Positions 1-11,969 of a stretch of DNA of 64,000 nt are shown here, piece after piece. Within the stretch, counting starts at the first letter, position 1; each line of letters opens with the position of its first letter. Source of the DNA: Thelephora terrestris. Taxonomy: Eukaryota > Basidiomycota > Agaricomycetes > Thelephorales > Thelephoraceae. The notes under the pieces are model-generated. The model did not search any database. It saw only the letters and a list, made by a program, of their open reading frames with translations, and was not told the origin of the DNA. The stretch is taken from positions 2,914,001-2,978,000 of the forward strand of contig WIUZ02000002.1 of NCBI GenBank assembly GCA_015956445.1, given 5' to 3'. Both the position numbers and the translations under genes were made by a program.

Positions 1-3000
1 TCATGATACAACCCATCGCGATAAGAGGAGCAGTAGCAAAACCCCACTCTTCGGCCCCAAGCAGACACGCAATAGCGACATCACGTCCGGTCCTCAATTG
101 ACCATCTGTCTGAACGGTCACACGACCACGCAAGTCATTGAGAACCAGCGTCTGATGAGTCTCAGCGAGCCCCAGTTCCCAAGGAAGGCCAGCGTATTTG
201 ATAGAAGTCCATCGGGATGCACCGGTACCACCGTCGTGACCAGAGATGAGGATATGATCGGCCTTCGCCTTGGCGACACCGCTAGCAACGATGCCAACGC
301 CGACTTCAGAGACGAGCTTGACGGAGACCCGAGAACGAGGGTTGGAGCATTTCAAATCGTAGATGAGTTGCTTGAGATCCTCGATCGAGTAGATATCGTG
401 ATGAGGTGGAGGAGAGATCAAGCCGACGCCAGCGGTGGAGTGACGAGTACGGGCGATGGAAGTGGAAACCTTGTGACCTGGCAACTCTCCACCCTCACCG
501 GGCTTAGCACCTTGAGCCATCTTGATCTGGAGTTCGTCGGCGTCGGCGAGGTAGTTCGAAGTGACACCGAATCGACCGGAAGCGACCTGCTTGATAGCTG
601 AACGCATGGTATCGCCGTTGTTGAGGATGTTCGAACGTTCTGCATCTTCGCCACCCTCGCCGGTGTTGGACTTACCACCCAGCCTGTTCATGGCGACGGC
701 AAGGGTCGAATGCGACTCCATGGAGATGGAGCCATAAGACATGGCACCAGTAACAAATCGACGGACGATCTCGTTCCAAGGCTCGACCTGGTCAAGGGGA
801 ATCGAAGTGGCATTCTCGTATCGGAACTCAAGGAGACCACGGAGATGGACGGCACGAGCCTGATCGTTGGCGTTCTTCGTGTAGGCGTCGAAGGCAGTTT
901 GGTTCTTCTCCCGAACAGCATCCTGGAGATTGGCGATACCAGCGGGGTCATTGATGTGAGCCTCTCCACCGTCGCGCCAATGGTATTCTCCGGACTCGGG
1001 CATACCCGGTGGGATGATTGTTTCGCGTGAGGGCCAACCGCGTTCGTGCAGTTCGAAAGAGTCCATGGCAAGGAGGTCAAAGGTCGTTCCCTGAACCCGA
1101 CTGGCAGTTCCGCTGAAACACTTGTCGACGACTTCTGAATGGAGCCCGAAAGCTTCGAAAATTTGAGCACCCTTGTACGACTGGAGAGTAGAAATGCCCA
1201 TTTTCGACATGACCTTGAGAATTCCATTGTCGATGGAGCGGCGGTAGTTGTCCATGAGATCCTTGAGGGTCTTGTCATTCTTGGTCCTATGAGGGGAATG
1301 TCAGAAAGTTGTTGGAGAGAGGCAGAGGTGAGCTCACAATCCCTCGCGAGCGACCTTATGAATGGTCTCCATCATCAACCAGGGGCACACAGCATCGGCA
1401 CCGTACCCAAGAAGAACACAGAAGTGGTGAACTTCACGTGCCTCACCAGTATCGATCATCAAAGCGACCTTGGCACGCTTCTTGTGTTGCACAAGATGAT
1501 GGTGAACACCGCCGCAGGCGACAAGGGCCGAAAGGGGGATCCTGTCTGCATTAACCCCCCGATCCGACAAGATTATGACTTTAATACCGTCCTCGATCGC
1601 CTGTAAAGCCTCGCTGCAGGTACGTTCGAGGGCCAATCTGTAACCAGGAAGACCTTCTGACTTGGGGAAGGTGATGTCGATCACCCTTGACGGCCACGTT
1701 CGGTAGGCGACCTCGAGATTCTTCATAGCCTCCGTTTCTTCGAGAGTGAGAACGGGAGATGGAAGGAGGATACGGTGACACTGGTCTGCCTTCATTTCGA
1801 GAAGATTACCCTCAGGGCCGACGTAAGCCTCGAGAGACATGACAACGCTTTCACGAATGGGATCGATAGGAGGGTTTGTGACTTGAGCGAAAAGCTGGCG
1901 GAAGTAGTCGTAGATCATCCTCGCCTGATTGGACATGCATGCGAGAGGGGTATCGTTGCCCATCGACCCGAGAGCTTCTTTTCCATCACTGACCATCGGG
2001 AGCATGAGGAGATTGAGTTGTTCGACCGTGTACCCAAAGGTTAACAAGCGAGGATCGGTGCTCAAGGGCGAAGGGTCAATCTCGATCTTAATTGGCTTAG
2101 ACCGCTCGACTCGCTGAAGAATCTTCGGAACGTGAAGCATGTTTGACTCTACCCACGACCCAAAGTTCTGCCTGCGTGCTGTAGTACGTTTGAGCTCCCT
2201 ATCATCGACGATCCTCCCCTCAACCGTATCAACGAGCAGCATACGACCAGGTTTTAACCTCCCCTTCGAAACGACCTTTTCGGGCGAGATGTAGATAGCG
2301 CCAACCTCGGAGGCGCAAACAATAATGTCTTCGTTGGTGACGACATATCGACACGGGCGGAGACCGTTTCGATCGAGATTGGCCCCGCAGTAACGACCGT
2401 CACTGAAGGCGAAAAGGGCAGGCCCGTCCCAAGGTTCCTGAACACAGGCCGCCCAATTGTAGAAGGCCTTTTTCTCGGTGTCCATGACGTCATTTCCTTG
2501 CCACGCCTCTGGAACGAGCATCATGACCGCTTCCGGGAGGGTGAGGACGCCGTTGACAACGAGCAGCTCCAGAACGTTATCGAACGCGGCAGAGTCTGAA
2601 CCGCCGGACTCGATAATCGGGTAGAGGAGATCGAGCTGATCTCCAAATAGCGAAGAGGAGAGGACGCCTTCACGGGCATGCATCCAGTTCTTGTTGCCCC
2701 GGACCGTGTTAATTTCACCTGAGACAGAGCAATGTTAATTTTGGCGCCGCCCCTGCGGAGAATCGTGGAGCGCGTACCGTTATGGGCTGCCCATCTCAAC
2801 GGTTGAGCCCTGTCCCAACTTGGGAAGGTGTTGGTCGAGAACCGTGAATGGACGAGGGTGAAGTGAGACCGATAGAGAACATGGTTCAGGTCGTGATAAT
2901 AATTGTAGACCTGAGGAGGGGAAAGTTGCCCCTTATAGACGATGTTCTTGGACGAAAGGGAGCAGATGTAGAAACCCTTTGCGAGTGTGCTTTACGTCGT

Positions 3001-3732
3001 GGGAAATGAGATAAGGGTTTTAATCCATCAAGGTGGAAAGCTTAAAATGACTTACATGCTGTGGGTGGCATATTTACGTAGGACGTATAGCTGACGTTCG
3101 AAACGCTTATCGTCAAAGGGGCCGTTATTGCTTGACGTTCCATCCCCATAATGGGCTCGAAGGACGACGAAGGGTTGGAGAATGGCGGGTTCCTTGCTGC
3201 TGGCGGCAGGACCGAGGATGGTACCATCAGTAGGGACCTCTCTCCATCCGAGCACACGCAGACCGAGATCGCTGGCTAATTTGGTGAAGATTGCCTGCTG
3301 TTTCTGTAACAAGACCGGGTCGTTGGCCTTGAAAAAGATATTTCCAACAGCATAATGGCCTGGTTCCGGGAGAACGCAACCGATATCTCTCTCGGCCTCG
3401 CGTTTGAAGAGAAGATGCGGAATACCCGACATCACTCCCGCGCCATCTCCATCCCGGCTGTCGGCACCGGTAGCCCCGCGGTGGGTCATCGCGCAAAGGA
3501 GTTGACGAGCATCGGAGACGATTTTGTGTGAATCTTGACCTTTGATGTGGCAAATGAAGCCTACACCGCAAGCATCTTTTTCGTATTCGTTGCGGTAAAG
3601 CCCTTGGGAGGCGGGCAAGCAGCCGGACCAAGAGTTGGGATCGCGTTCGACTTCATCAAAACCAATAAGGGAATCGTTGATATCAGCGTCTGATGTTCTG
3701 GTTAAGAATTCCGAAGCAAGACTGCTGGCCAT
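1..3732 (-). CDS. GLT1: NADH-dependent glutamate synthase (GOGAT), N-terminal part, cut by the left window edge
   Basis: Glutamate synthase moves the amide nitrogen of glutamine onto 2-oxoglutarate to give two glutamates (ammonium assimilation). Visible exons are about 3732-3056, 2989-2778, 2718-1338 and 1286 onward past position 1, roughly 1,185 residues of a family that usually exceeds 2,000. I chose the ATG at 3732. It gives a 54-residue propeptide before Cys55 in the motif DACGVGF, the N-terminal nucleophile of the class II glutaminase. That is the usual arrangement in this family, and the propeptide is normally removed. After the amidotransferase domain come the central domain and the start of the FMN-binding synthase domain ([12 protein letters not shown], then [10 protein letters not shown]). 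The second exon needs the acceptor before 2989 to keep frame (…[12 protein letters not shown]). The [3Fe-4S] site and the NADH/FAD half lie outside the window. Confidence 0.96.
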
Positions 3733-4249
3733 AGAAGTCTCTCGCACAATGAATAGACTTCAGGGGGACGTGGAGGTAGCGGTGGTGGAGGAGTCTGGAA
3801 GAAAGACTTAAATCCACTTTTTTTTCCAACGGCAAAAGAGCGAGTCATCGGGGAGATCCGTAACTCCCGCTAGCGTGTTCACGTTACATTCGATCCGTGA
3901 GCATCCAGCCAACCGGAGGGAAGGGATTTGGCCCTGGGGAAGGCCCCCCGTTGGACACATGATCTCACCGCTTCGTACAGTAATGCGGGTCAGACCAGCC
4001 CGAGTTGTACCGTAGTGTGTACGTTGCCTGTCATGGAGTAACAATTGTATTACGGCACCCCAGTCCACTGGGGCGCGGCAAAGACATCCATACACTATCG
4101 CTTGGACTATAGTAGGCTATAGCCCCCATGGAGATGAATGTATGACACAAGGTCATGGGAATCGCAAGAAAATTGCGCAGAGCTCACATTCAGATTCTCT
4201 CATCCTCGCTCGACTTCCCCCACCATCAACCGTCCGTAAAAGGCTAGAA
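3733..4249. other. Intergenic, between the GLT1 start and the LST8 stop
   Basis: About 517 bp between the GLT1 start codon and the end of LST8, both on the minus strand. It must hold the GLT1 promoter and the LST8 3' untranslated region. I see no convincing gene and no regulatory motif I would name. Confidence 0.5.
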
Positions 4250-5828
4250 TCAACCAGCGCCATCATGCAAGGCACAACACACCGCAGCTGCAAAAAAACA
4301 AGCCCTCGTTTAGTCTAGAAGGATTCGGAAAGCCCGGCCCTGTATCTGATGGGTACCTTTGTGATGCCCGTTGTATTGACGGACGGTCTCTCCAGAAGCC
4401 ATCTCCCACAGACGTGCAGTATGATCGGAAGACGCTATATTGATATAATTTGAGCCTATACGGGATAGACTCGGGTGATACTCACCTGTGACGAGATATG
4501 CCGAGTCTGCACTGAAGGCGCAGTCCCAGACCCAGCGTTGGTGACCTTGAAGTACTTTGTCCAACCTGAATTCGAAACTCGGAGAAACGGACCAGATCTT
4601 CACCGTTGTGTCAGCAGAACAAGTAGCCAGATACCTTAGAAAGAAGGTCAACGCAATATCCACGCGACACGCGGGACGGCACAACGCGGGTCTCACTTGA
4701 TGTCTGGACTGAATAGCACTCGGGTGAGGTACTTGTTGTGAGCTTGAAACCTGGTAGCAGCTTGAAAACGAGGTGCGTCTGAACCCTCTTCATTGATCTT
4801 CCAGACATAGCATCGCCCCTAAGGTAATCGTCACAAGTCAGAAACATGATAGAACTCGAGATGAACACACCTTGTTGTTTCCGGCTACCAAACAAGAACT
4901 GTCAGAAGCAAGACTGACGGAACGCATGGGTATGTCGCCTGCGGGAGTCTGGGAAGAATATGACGAGATGGTTCGAAATCATGGGAGTGAATAGGAAGGT
5001 GACATGAAGACTGACGAGTTCATGTGTGCAAGTATTCTCAGATAAGTCCCACTGTTTGATCCGGCCCGCCTGGTCGCAAGATATCAATTCACCCTGGTTA
5101 GGATGCACGACGACATCGTTGACTAAGAATGAATGAACTGTCAGGGTTGATCCGAAATGAAGGTTGGACAGGGTAGGGGGGATACCTGGAGCTTCGTTGT
5201 CGTAGTTTCGTTGAATATGCGCAGATCTAGGTGCACGAACGGCAATTTTAGCTTGTTTACGGTGATAAGGTATAACAAATGGAGGCCTTACCGTGGATCC
5301 CAGATCTTGATTGTCCCATCTTCGCTGCCAGTAACGAGCCATTTGCCTTCGTTGTGGAACGAGACGGCGGTGATGTTTGAAGTGTGGCCCTCGAACGTAA
5401 TCAACTAAGACTAACGTGAGGGGATGTTATGGTATTCCGAGATCGGGAGGGGACTGCGTACGGGAGTGGAAGATGAGCTTCCGACTTCGTAGATGTTAAC
5501 CTTTTTGTGAATCGCGGCCGCGAGGAGGCGTTTACTGGATAGAGCGGAATGAAGAAGGATGGTGTTGTTTGATAGACGGATGCGACTCACTCGGGAGAAA
5601 TGGCTAGACGATTTACTTGCTAAACACCGGTCACCGAGGTCTGCTTGCGTTCAGGGGAAAGGGGGTCCTTACGCCGGATTCACCAGACCGGGTGATCGTT
5701 CTGGAGCAGATGCCTGACCAAGCCTCCCAGAATCTGATTTCGTGGTCGTATGAGCCGGTTACGAGGATGACAGACATGTCTTGTGCAGCTTGACCAGGCG
5801 ATTTGTTCGTAATCACGGGCGCAGGCAT
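4250..5828 (-). CDS. LST8: Target of rapamycin complex subunit LST8 (WD40 beta-propeller)
   Basis: LST8 is the small seven-bladed WD40 subunit shared by TORC1 and TORC2. It binds and stabilises the TOR kinase domain. I read 11 exons from the ATG at 5828 to the TGA at 4250. Blade 1 carries [17 protein letters not shown]. The next blades contain [35 protein letters not shown], a YVWKI blade, [12 protein letters not shown] and [14 protein letters not shown], and the protein ends [12 protein letters not shown]. Order and length match the family. The short last exon (before 4250) follows the acceptor after a run of T. One intron has two usable acceptors 15 nt apart (exon starts 5137 or 5122), both in frame; the family favours the shorter form ([12 protein letters not shown]). 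A housekeeping gene with no sign of damage. Confidence 0.95.
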
Positions 5829-6486
5829 GGATGGCGGTCGTCGTGCAAGCGTGCGGCAGGCCCTCGGGAACTATTGCAGCCACACACGCACACACATCAA
5901 GCCTCCCTCCCTCCTTTGACCTTAGCCGCATTTGCACCAAAATTTCGTGCGAGTTGGTGGAAAGGGTTTCCGTTTTCTTACGTGTACCCCGAAACCGGGC
6001 TATCGCGCACTATCTCATGCATCAGCCAGTCCGCGGCAGCGAGGCACCCTCTGAATTGGATGGAGGCCTAACATTTTGCCAAATTGCGAACGTTCTTAGT
6101 CCTGCAACATGCCTTTTGATGGGCCGAGATGATCCCTCGAAGCCATGCATCCAAGGACTCCAACAAAGCCCAGATATCGGTCTCTATTCAACCCCCCAGC
6201 CAAATCCCCTCTCGCTTACTGTGACGCAGATCAAATGCTACTTCTCTTGAGTCCGTTAATAATGAACTCTTCCCGGCCTCCTGGTGCATGACGTCCCCAC
6301 GTCTAGCATCCTTTCAATATTGCCCCTCCGAATTCTCTCCCCGGCTTATAAGCCCGTCCGGACGGTATGTCTTTTGGCCTATCGTCCCCCGAGTGTCCTA
6401 TCACTCACCTTATTGTATGGACAACTTTGCAGTTAGTCCTCGTCCGACTCTCATACTTCCTCCCCTTCTCATAGATACACCCTGCC
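5829..6486. other. Divergent intergenic region, LST8 / small protein
   Basis: About 660 bp between the LST8 start codon (minus strand) and the 56-residue ORF (plus strand). It presumably carries both promoters. It is pyrimidine-rich on the plus strand toward 6480. No gene seen. Confidence 0.45.
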
Positions 6487-6773
6487 ATGCAGCCCGGAAC
6501 ACGTGTCATATTTTGGGAAGATGCTGGCAAGATGAAACACGGCAGCGTGCAGTCTATTGGTTTCGTCGACGTACGTTTCTCCCTCGCTACTGTTACGTCC
6601 AGTCTTACTCACTCTATGCTCTCATATGCTCTCAGGGGATTGAAGTTGCCTTTATCGTCCTCGATGGTCATTCTAGAGCCACCATTAAAGTCCCGTGCGT
6701 CCTCCGCTCCTTCGTGTGAACTCGATCTCTGACCATTAACCTCAGTCTCAATGCACTCGCGAGAGAAGGCTAG
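6487..6773 (+). CDS. Small 56-residue protein in three exons, possible SH3-like barrel
   Basis: I do not recognise a named family. Three exons, 6487-6570, 6636-6694 and 6746-6773, join by canonical GT-AG introns into one frame of 57 codons including the stop. The product starts MQPGTRVIFWEDAGK, continues KMKHGSVQSIGFVDG, then VAFIVLDGHSRATIKVP and ends LNALAREG. The alternation of short strands and glycine turns (GTRVIFW, HGSVQSI, VAFIVLDG, ATIKVPLN) looks like a small SH3/Tudor-type beta-barrel; that is inference. Three exact splice junctions in so short an ORF, with a pyrimidine-rich upstream stretch, argue that it is real. It could still be a chance frame. Confidence 0.45.
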
Positions 6774-8599
6774 ACTTCCGCCCTTCTTACAAGATCTCTC
6801 CGCGCCGCCCTCCCCCTCCTTATCTACCCCCGCGAAAACTGCAAGTTTTGACCACTAGACGCCCATGGACCCCTGTAGATGTACAACTCCCCGACGCAAT
6901 TGTATCTCCCACCCCGATACCCCCACATCCCACCGCATTGTATTCCCCCTCATATTCCCCTGTCTCCTTCCTTTTAGTTACCTTCTACTATGTTATTATA
7001 ATTTTGCCTAGGATGACATTGGGACAACCAAGTAATACCACATTAGATACTGTTTTTTATTTTTCCACCCCATTTCACAATCCGATCCCCCTGGCTTTGG
7101 GCATGCTCCTATCTCTTCTATCGAACTAAGCGATGGAGGTCCCTAGATCTTCGTGATTGGCAGCCCGGGTTCAAGTTTCCCGCCGGGTTTTTTATTTTAC
7201 TCAAACCGACCATTTGTCTAGGCTGAGACCGGCCCCTGCTGGGGCTAGACCATTCGATCCACGCGTTTGTCGCAGATCTTAATCTCTTTAGTCTATGTCC
7301 CACACACACCCTTTAAACGTTCAAAAAAAGGCTTCTTGGGCGGCGACTCCGTACCGGTTTTTCATCGAACTCAGCTCTGGACTGGGCACTGCTTGCGATC
7401 GTGACCACATCCTCACACACAACCCAGCAACGAGGACTAAGTTTCTTCCGACATTTGTCGTCGTCCAGGGGCTCTGGTTGGTTTATCCAACCGCTTTTTC
7501 TGTCCCGGCGTGGGTCGCCACAGGAATAACCGAAGGGCAGGTTATCTGAGGCTATTTTCTAGAATGCCACCGAGAGAAAAGGTTCAGCCTGATTGGATAT
7601 CAAATCAGCCGCCAAAAAAGCGTGTTCAGGGCGGCTGTAGGTCCTCGCGAGCTTCTCCCCGCCGGTCACTAAAGTGTGTCCACCCCCTCATTCCTTTTTA
7701 CGTGTCCAACGACTAGTCTGGTCTCTTTCCGTGCCATCTCAACATTCGGCGTGTTCAGCCACGGAAGACTGACGGATGGCCAAACACTAGAAAATCGAGG
7801 GTCAGAAGTCCCAGTCGGATGTGTATCGGGACGAGATATGGTGCCTGGAGTCTGGTTGCCTATTTTCATATCCGGCGAATTGCACCATTCCTAACCTCGA
7901 TCGCCGCATCTTCTGGTACTCGATAGAATCGAGAATCGGTAGGAGGGTTAGGTACGTGGATGAACATGAGGAGGTCTGTGCCTCTAAAAGAATCAGGGTC
8001 CTCCTGTAAGAAGTGGAACATCCAGGAAGAACGCTCGCCCTGTCCGAAAGACTGGACGTAGTGCGAAGAGACGTGAATCTATCGGCATGGATCGACTTCT
8101 CCTCACGAAAGGCGCTTCTTTGAGTCGTTGTTCACCAGAACGGTCAGAATTTGTGAGGTGCCTATGGCGAGGAGCCACCATCTCAGTCCCATCTCGGAGC
8201 TACGGGTGACACGGAAGAATCACACACCTCAAATCCTTATCTCGAAAGGGCGAGAAAAACAAGCGTTCCATTCTCCCGTCCCAATGGCATGAAGAAGATC
8301 ACGATATAGCCTCACGCAAGGGCTAGAACATGCAACTTGAACCCCATTTTCAATTGTCAAAGGATGCTTCATCCCAACGAACCCGATCGCGGTATCACCA
8401 TCTATCACCATTCAGTGCCGGAGCTAGCATCAGTAAGGCTTTCTCGTTTGGGGTATGTCCGTGCAGAGAAGTACGATCTGATTAGGCGACAAAGCCGGAC
8501 CGGGGTTGTAAATCCAGTTGTAGCGAGGTTATGTATGAACACCTCAATCACACCTGTGCATCACCGCGCTCCCACAATGTCACGGACATTCGGAGTATG
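6774..8599. other. Gene-poor stretch
   Basis: About 1.8 kb between the small protein and the 3' end of the ALKBH7-like gene. Only short frames without splice logic or family resemblance were seen on either strand. A GGTTCAAG element near 7172 recalls a tRNA B box but has no partner A box or stems. Confidence 0.45.
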
Positions 8600-9532
8600 T
8601 CAAATGAATAATGTGGGTTGACGGTTCTATATCAAAAAGATAAGTCAGGGGATACGGTGGCAGGAAATACAAATAATTAAAGGCGCTCACTCTAATTATG
8701 ATGCTAAGCCTTTGTCCGCCCCTGATCTCATGCCCATTCACGGATCCGCCACAAAGAATGGAATGTTTCCACTCGTAACGAACTGTGTCCCTGCACAAAC
8801 GTTCAGAGGTTGGGACGGAAATGAACGAACACTGTCAGAGACCGAGCTTACTTCTGCACGTAAACGCTTCCAGAGGGCAAGATCACCTCATGTACCAATT
8901 TCCGATCAGGGAGCTCCTTCTCGAGACGGAGGATTCTGTCAGAACCTAGACTGACACCAACGATCCAAGATCCAAAGGCCTCTAAATGATCGACGTGGGG
9001 GTGTATTTCTCCGTTGGAAGCAAGGTGAAGAACATGGTACTGAATGGGCTCCTCAGAATGGAATTGCCGCAGGCGAATCAGTAGTTCAGAGAGTCTAGGC
9101 TGGTCTTCGGGCCAGGCGGAAACGTGCATTTCACGATAGTTTTTTATGACCCCATCGTAATGACCCTGATCGCAGGCGTCAAATCGCGCCCACGACGTTG
9201 GAATTCAAACACCACGTTACCTTCTGAAAATCATAATGTTGATCAGGAAGGAAGAGACTCTTAACGGTAGGGTGTTCGCTGAGTTTCTCGGCACGGGTCG
9301 CCTCGACAATTTTGCGGCGTTTCCTATGATGTCTACCCTCCGCGCGGTCCAGTTTGCTCAGCGAGGCTCCCAAAAGGATCTTCTGCTCCTCTTCATTGAA
9401 TACATCTAAATATAGTGCAAAATTGTCGCCAAGTTCGTGGTTTGAGTTCAGGGTAACCAGGGTCCTGCTCCAGCGAGCTCGGAAGACGTTGCGACAGATA
9501 CGAGAAGGCCGGAGAGTAGAAGGTGGAAACAT
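8600..9532 (-). CDS. ALKBH7-type Fe(II)/2-oxoglutarate dioxygenase, probably mitochondrial
   Basis: A member of the AlkB family closest to ALKBH7, a mitochondrial Fe(II)/2-oxoglutarate-dependent oxygenase; its substrate here cannot be told from sequence. Exons are about 9532-9221, 9165-8852, 8790-8691 and 8626-8600, giving about 250 residues. The core reads GHYDGVIKNYREMH, then NGEIHPHVDHLEAFGSW with the iron ligands His161 and Asp163, then RYEWKHSIL (distal His218) and GGQRLSIIIR with the 2-oxoglutarate-binding Arg. I prefer the ATG at 9532 (MFPPSTLRPSRICRNVFRAR), a good mitochondrial presequence. An in-frame ATG at 9598 would lie only 11 bp from the start of the divergent carrier gene. If the last intron is kept, the frame ends at 8580 instead of 8600. 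Confidence 0.85.
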
Positions 9533-9609
9533 CGTGGCACGTGACAACGCCTGCCCCCTTCCGCAAGCCGAATCGGACGACCCGGAGTGCGCTGGCATTG
9601 ACCGTATGC

Positions 9610-10846
9610 ATGTCTGCTAGCGATGTTCAGGAGCAGCAAGGGAGCTCATTGTATGCCGCTTTGGCAAGGACCGCAACCCGCACTATTGGTCTCTACTTCT
9701 CTCGACCTGTTCGGCTTTTCAGACCGCCCAAAGGTGACTGCTTTACGGCCTGTTGCCTTTTCACGCCTCACTGACCGGCGGGAAAGTCAGTGGATGGCAG
9801 TCCCTCAAAGGCTATGCTACGTATAAAGGTCACACTTTTAACCCGCAATTCATTCGACGGCTTGTGAAGAAGGAGGGCGGCGTGAGCACTTTCATGAATC
9901 TCTTGCCCGTATCTCCGCTGAATCAGTCTCAGCTTAAACTCATTGCCAAACATTTCATTCCACCGATCGCGGTCAATGCCTTACTTGGAACAGTTCTCTG
10001 GGCGAGCTACGCCCAGGCGCACTCCACCTTCGAGCCCTATCTGGGTGACCATCCCACGTTACACGCCGCGGTATCTGGTGCGGTTGCTGGTGGTGCGCAA
10101 GCTATCATCGGTGCACCTGCAGAGAATGTCCGATTGGTCATCGAGGGAGGCACTGGTAATGGTTGGTCCCATGCGTGGAAAGAAGTATTCCGAGGAACAG
10201 AACCTATCCGACAAATGAGTAGGGCTGAAGAACTCAACGAAGCGAGGCAAGTCCGGGATTGGATGCGCGATGTTAGGGATATGGCTGGCCGCGGATGGGA
10301 CGGATGGGGATTCGGGTTCATAAAAGACGTGTGTGGTACGTTCCTCCCGTGTCCACATCATTACGTTTTAACGACCGTCGTACAGGTTTCGCTGTTTTCT
10401 TCTCCATGTTTGAGATCACCCGAAGGGTCTCAACTAGAGTCAAGGCCACTACCCAGACTTTCCTCGACGGCGATTCCGAAGCGGAGAAACGCTTTCCTGG
10501 CATTCGAAAGCTAGCACCAAGAGTCATTCATGCCGCGACCCTTGTTTCTGGAGGGGCAGTTGCTGGTCTTTCTTACGAGATGGTTTGCCGCCCGATTGAC
10601 CACTCCCGACGTGCATATTACCTCCATATGGTTCACGAGAAAGGCAAACACTCAATCATACGAACGTTGTCCCACAAGTTGAAGGAAGACGGTGTTCTAT
10701 CATTTCTCAAGGACCCTAGTTCTCATCTCCACGAAAGTCCGTCTCCGCGGCCTAGACTTCACGCCTTCTTACGAACGATCGCTCGTGTTGGACCCTGGGG
10801 TGTTGGGTTCTTGGTCTGGGAATCTTTAGGTCCTGGGTTATCTTGA
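9610..10846 (+). CDS. Mitochondrial carrier family protein
   Basis: A likely inner-mitochondrial-membrane carrier of unknown substrate. Three exons, 9610-9733, 9787-10335 and 10386-10846, give 377 residues. The carrier signature P-x-[DE]-x-x-[RK] occurs as PAENVR (152-157), after a Gly/Ala-rich helix (AAVSGAVAGGAQAIIGA), and as PIDHSR (294-299), after SGGAVAGLSYEMVCR. The first of the three expected repeats is degenerate (SRPVRLFRP). The C-terminus ends in a further hydrophobic helix (VGPWGVGFLVWESLG). Length is a little above the usual 300-350. It is head to head with the ALKBH7-like gene, 77 bp between the preferred start codons, so the two mitochondrial genes probably share one promoter. 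Confidence 0.8.
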
Positions 10847-11969
10847 AGGTAAGGAAACCTCCTTCCCTGTTACGGCTCAGTGTGCGAAAACCGAAACAAA
10901 CATAAACCGTGTGCTTTTGCGAAGGAATCCAGACCAGGATGGGGTCATTCACAAAACAAGGGATCGGCGCGTGTTGATGCAGATGTTCGAGAATTATCAT
11001 TGAGTGACTTGACGGCCCTACCTGGACCCCGAACCCGCAGGAAACTCTCTCATGATGGCTAACTATGTTAAGACAACGCCATGCTTTCCCGAGCCTACTC
11101 ACCGGAACTTGCACTCCACGGCTACAGACACGCAAGGACGGTTGCATCATCGTTGTAACGTACACCATTGGGGCCAGGGCGGTGCCTCGGCAGGCTTTAG
11201 GCGTGCTTCCAACATTCCAAGAACGCTCTGGGGAGTTCTCACCTTCGACGGAAGCAAGTTTTCATTCGCGACGTCCCGCCAGATTGGCTTGCTAGCCTTT
11301 TATCTTTGGGGCTGATCAGCTGCCTCTAAGAGATTCCAGGAGATTCCGCACCGGATCGCAGAGATAATAGTCAACACGTGGAAAGTTGGCCTGAATCCGT
11401 ACAGAGGTATGATCAGCCATGCTGGCTGTATCGTGCTACCTGAGAGTACCAGGCATATCATGATGCCTACCAATTTGGATCTGGGTAAATATCGATTCTT
11501 GGGCTCCCCAAAGAATTGTTGATTCTAGATCGTGTCGTCAGAGCTCAAGCGGCGAGACGGACAGCCTTGATCAGGTCGCCCGACTCGTGGTCCAACGATG
11601 AATGAATGTGTTGTCCTGGCCCGCCGATGGCGGGAGAAAGCTGCTACCTTGAGTTCTGCAGCAATAGCAAAATCGTTTTTGTCCGGATTACGGACAAGGC
11701 TGTCCCTAAGCACTGCCTGGCCCTTAATATCTGGTCATCGCGCACGCGTTTACCTCGTTGGTCCAGAGATATTATCCCGCCATAGCGTACATTAGTGTCA
11801 TCTGAGATCTGCTTACCGGGTTTGAGGTTTTGCCTTCTGCTAAGTTGCTCATCTGACCCGTGACGAAAAAATTGAAATTCCACGTTGTAGTGATAACGGC
11901 AAACTCCGAGCACACTCTCATCACCAAATATCATCGCAAGAATCCCCTTCCTTGAGCTAGAAACCTAAG
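10847..11969. other. Intergenic, upstream of the CHORD gene
   Basis: About 1.1 kb after the carrier gene. Frames up to about 138 codons occur on the minus strand (near 10752-11168) but overlap the carrier 3' end, have no family resemblance and look like chance. It presumably contains the CHORD promoter. Confidence 0.45.

Noticed and set aside
98-1278. Long plus- and minus-strand frames (for example 98-601 and 1278-688) inside the first kb
   Set aside because: They are out-of-frame or antisense readings of the glutamate synthase exon; the GOGAT frame carries all the conserved motifs.
7130-7200. tRNA-like GGTTCAAG element
   Set aside because: No A box or acceptor stem at a suitable distance; the surrounding inverted GGG/CCC is too short.
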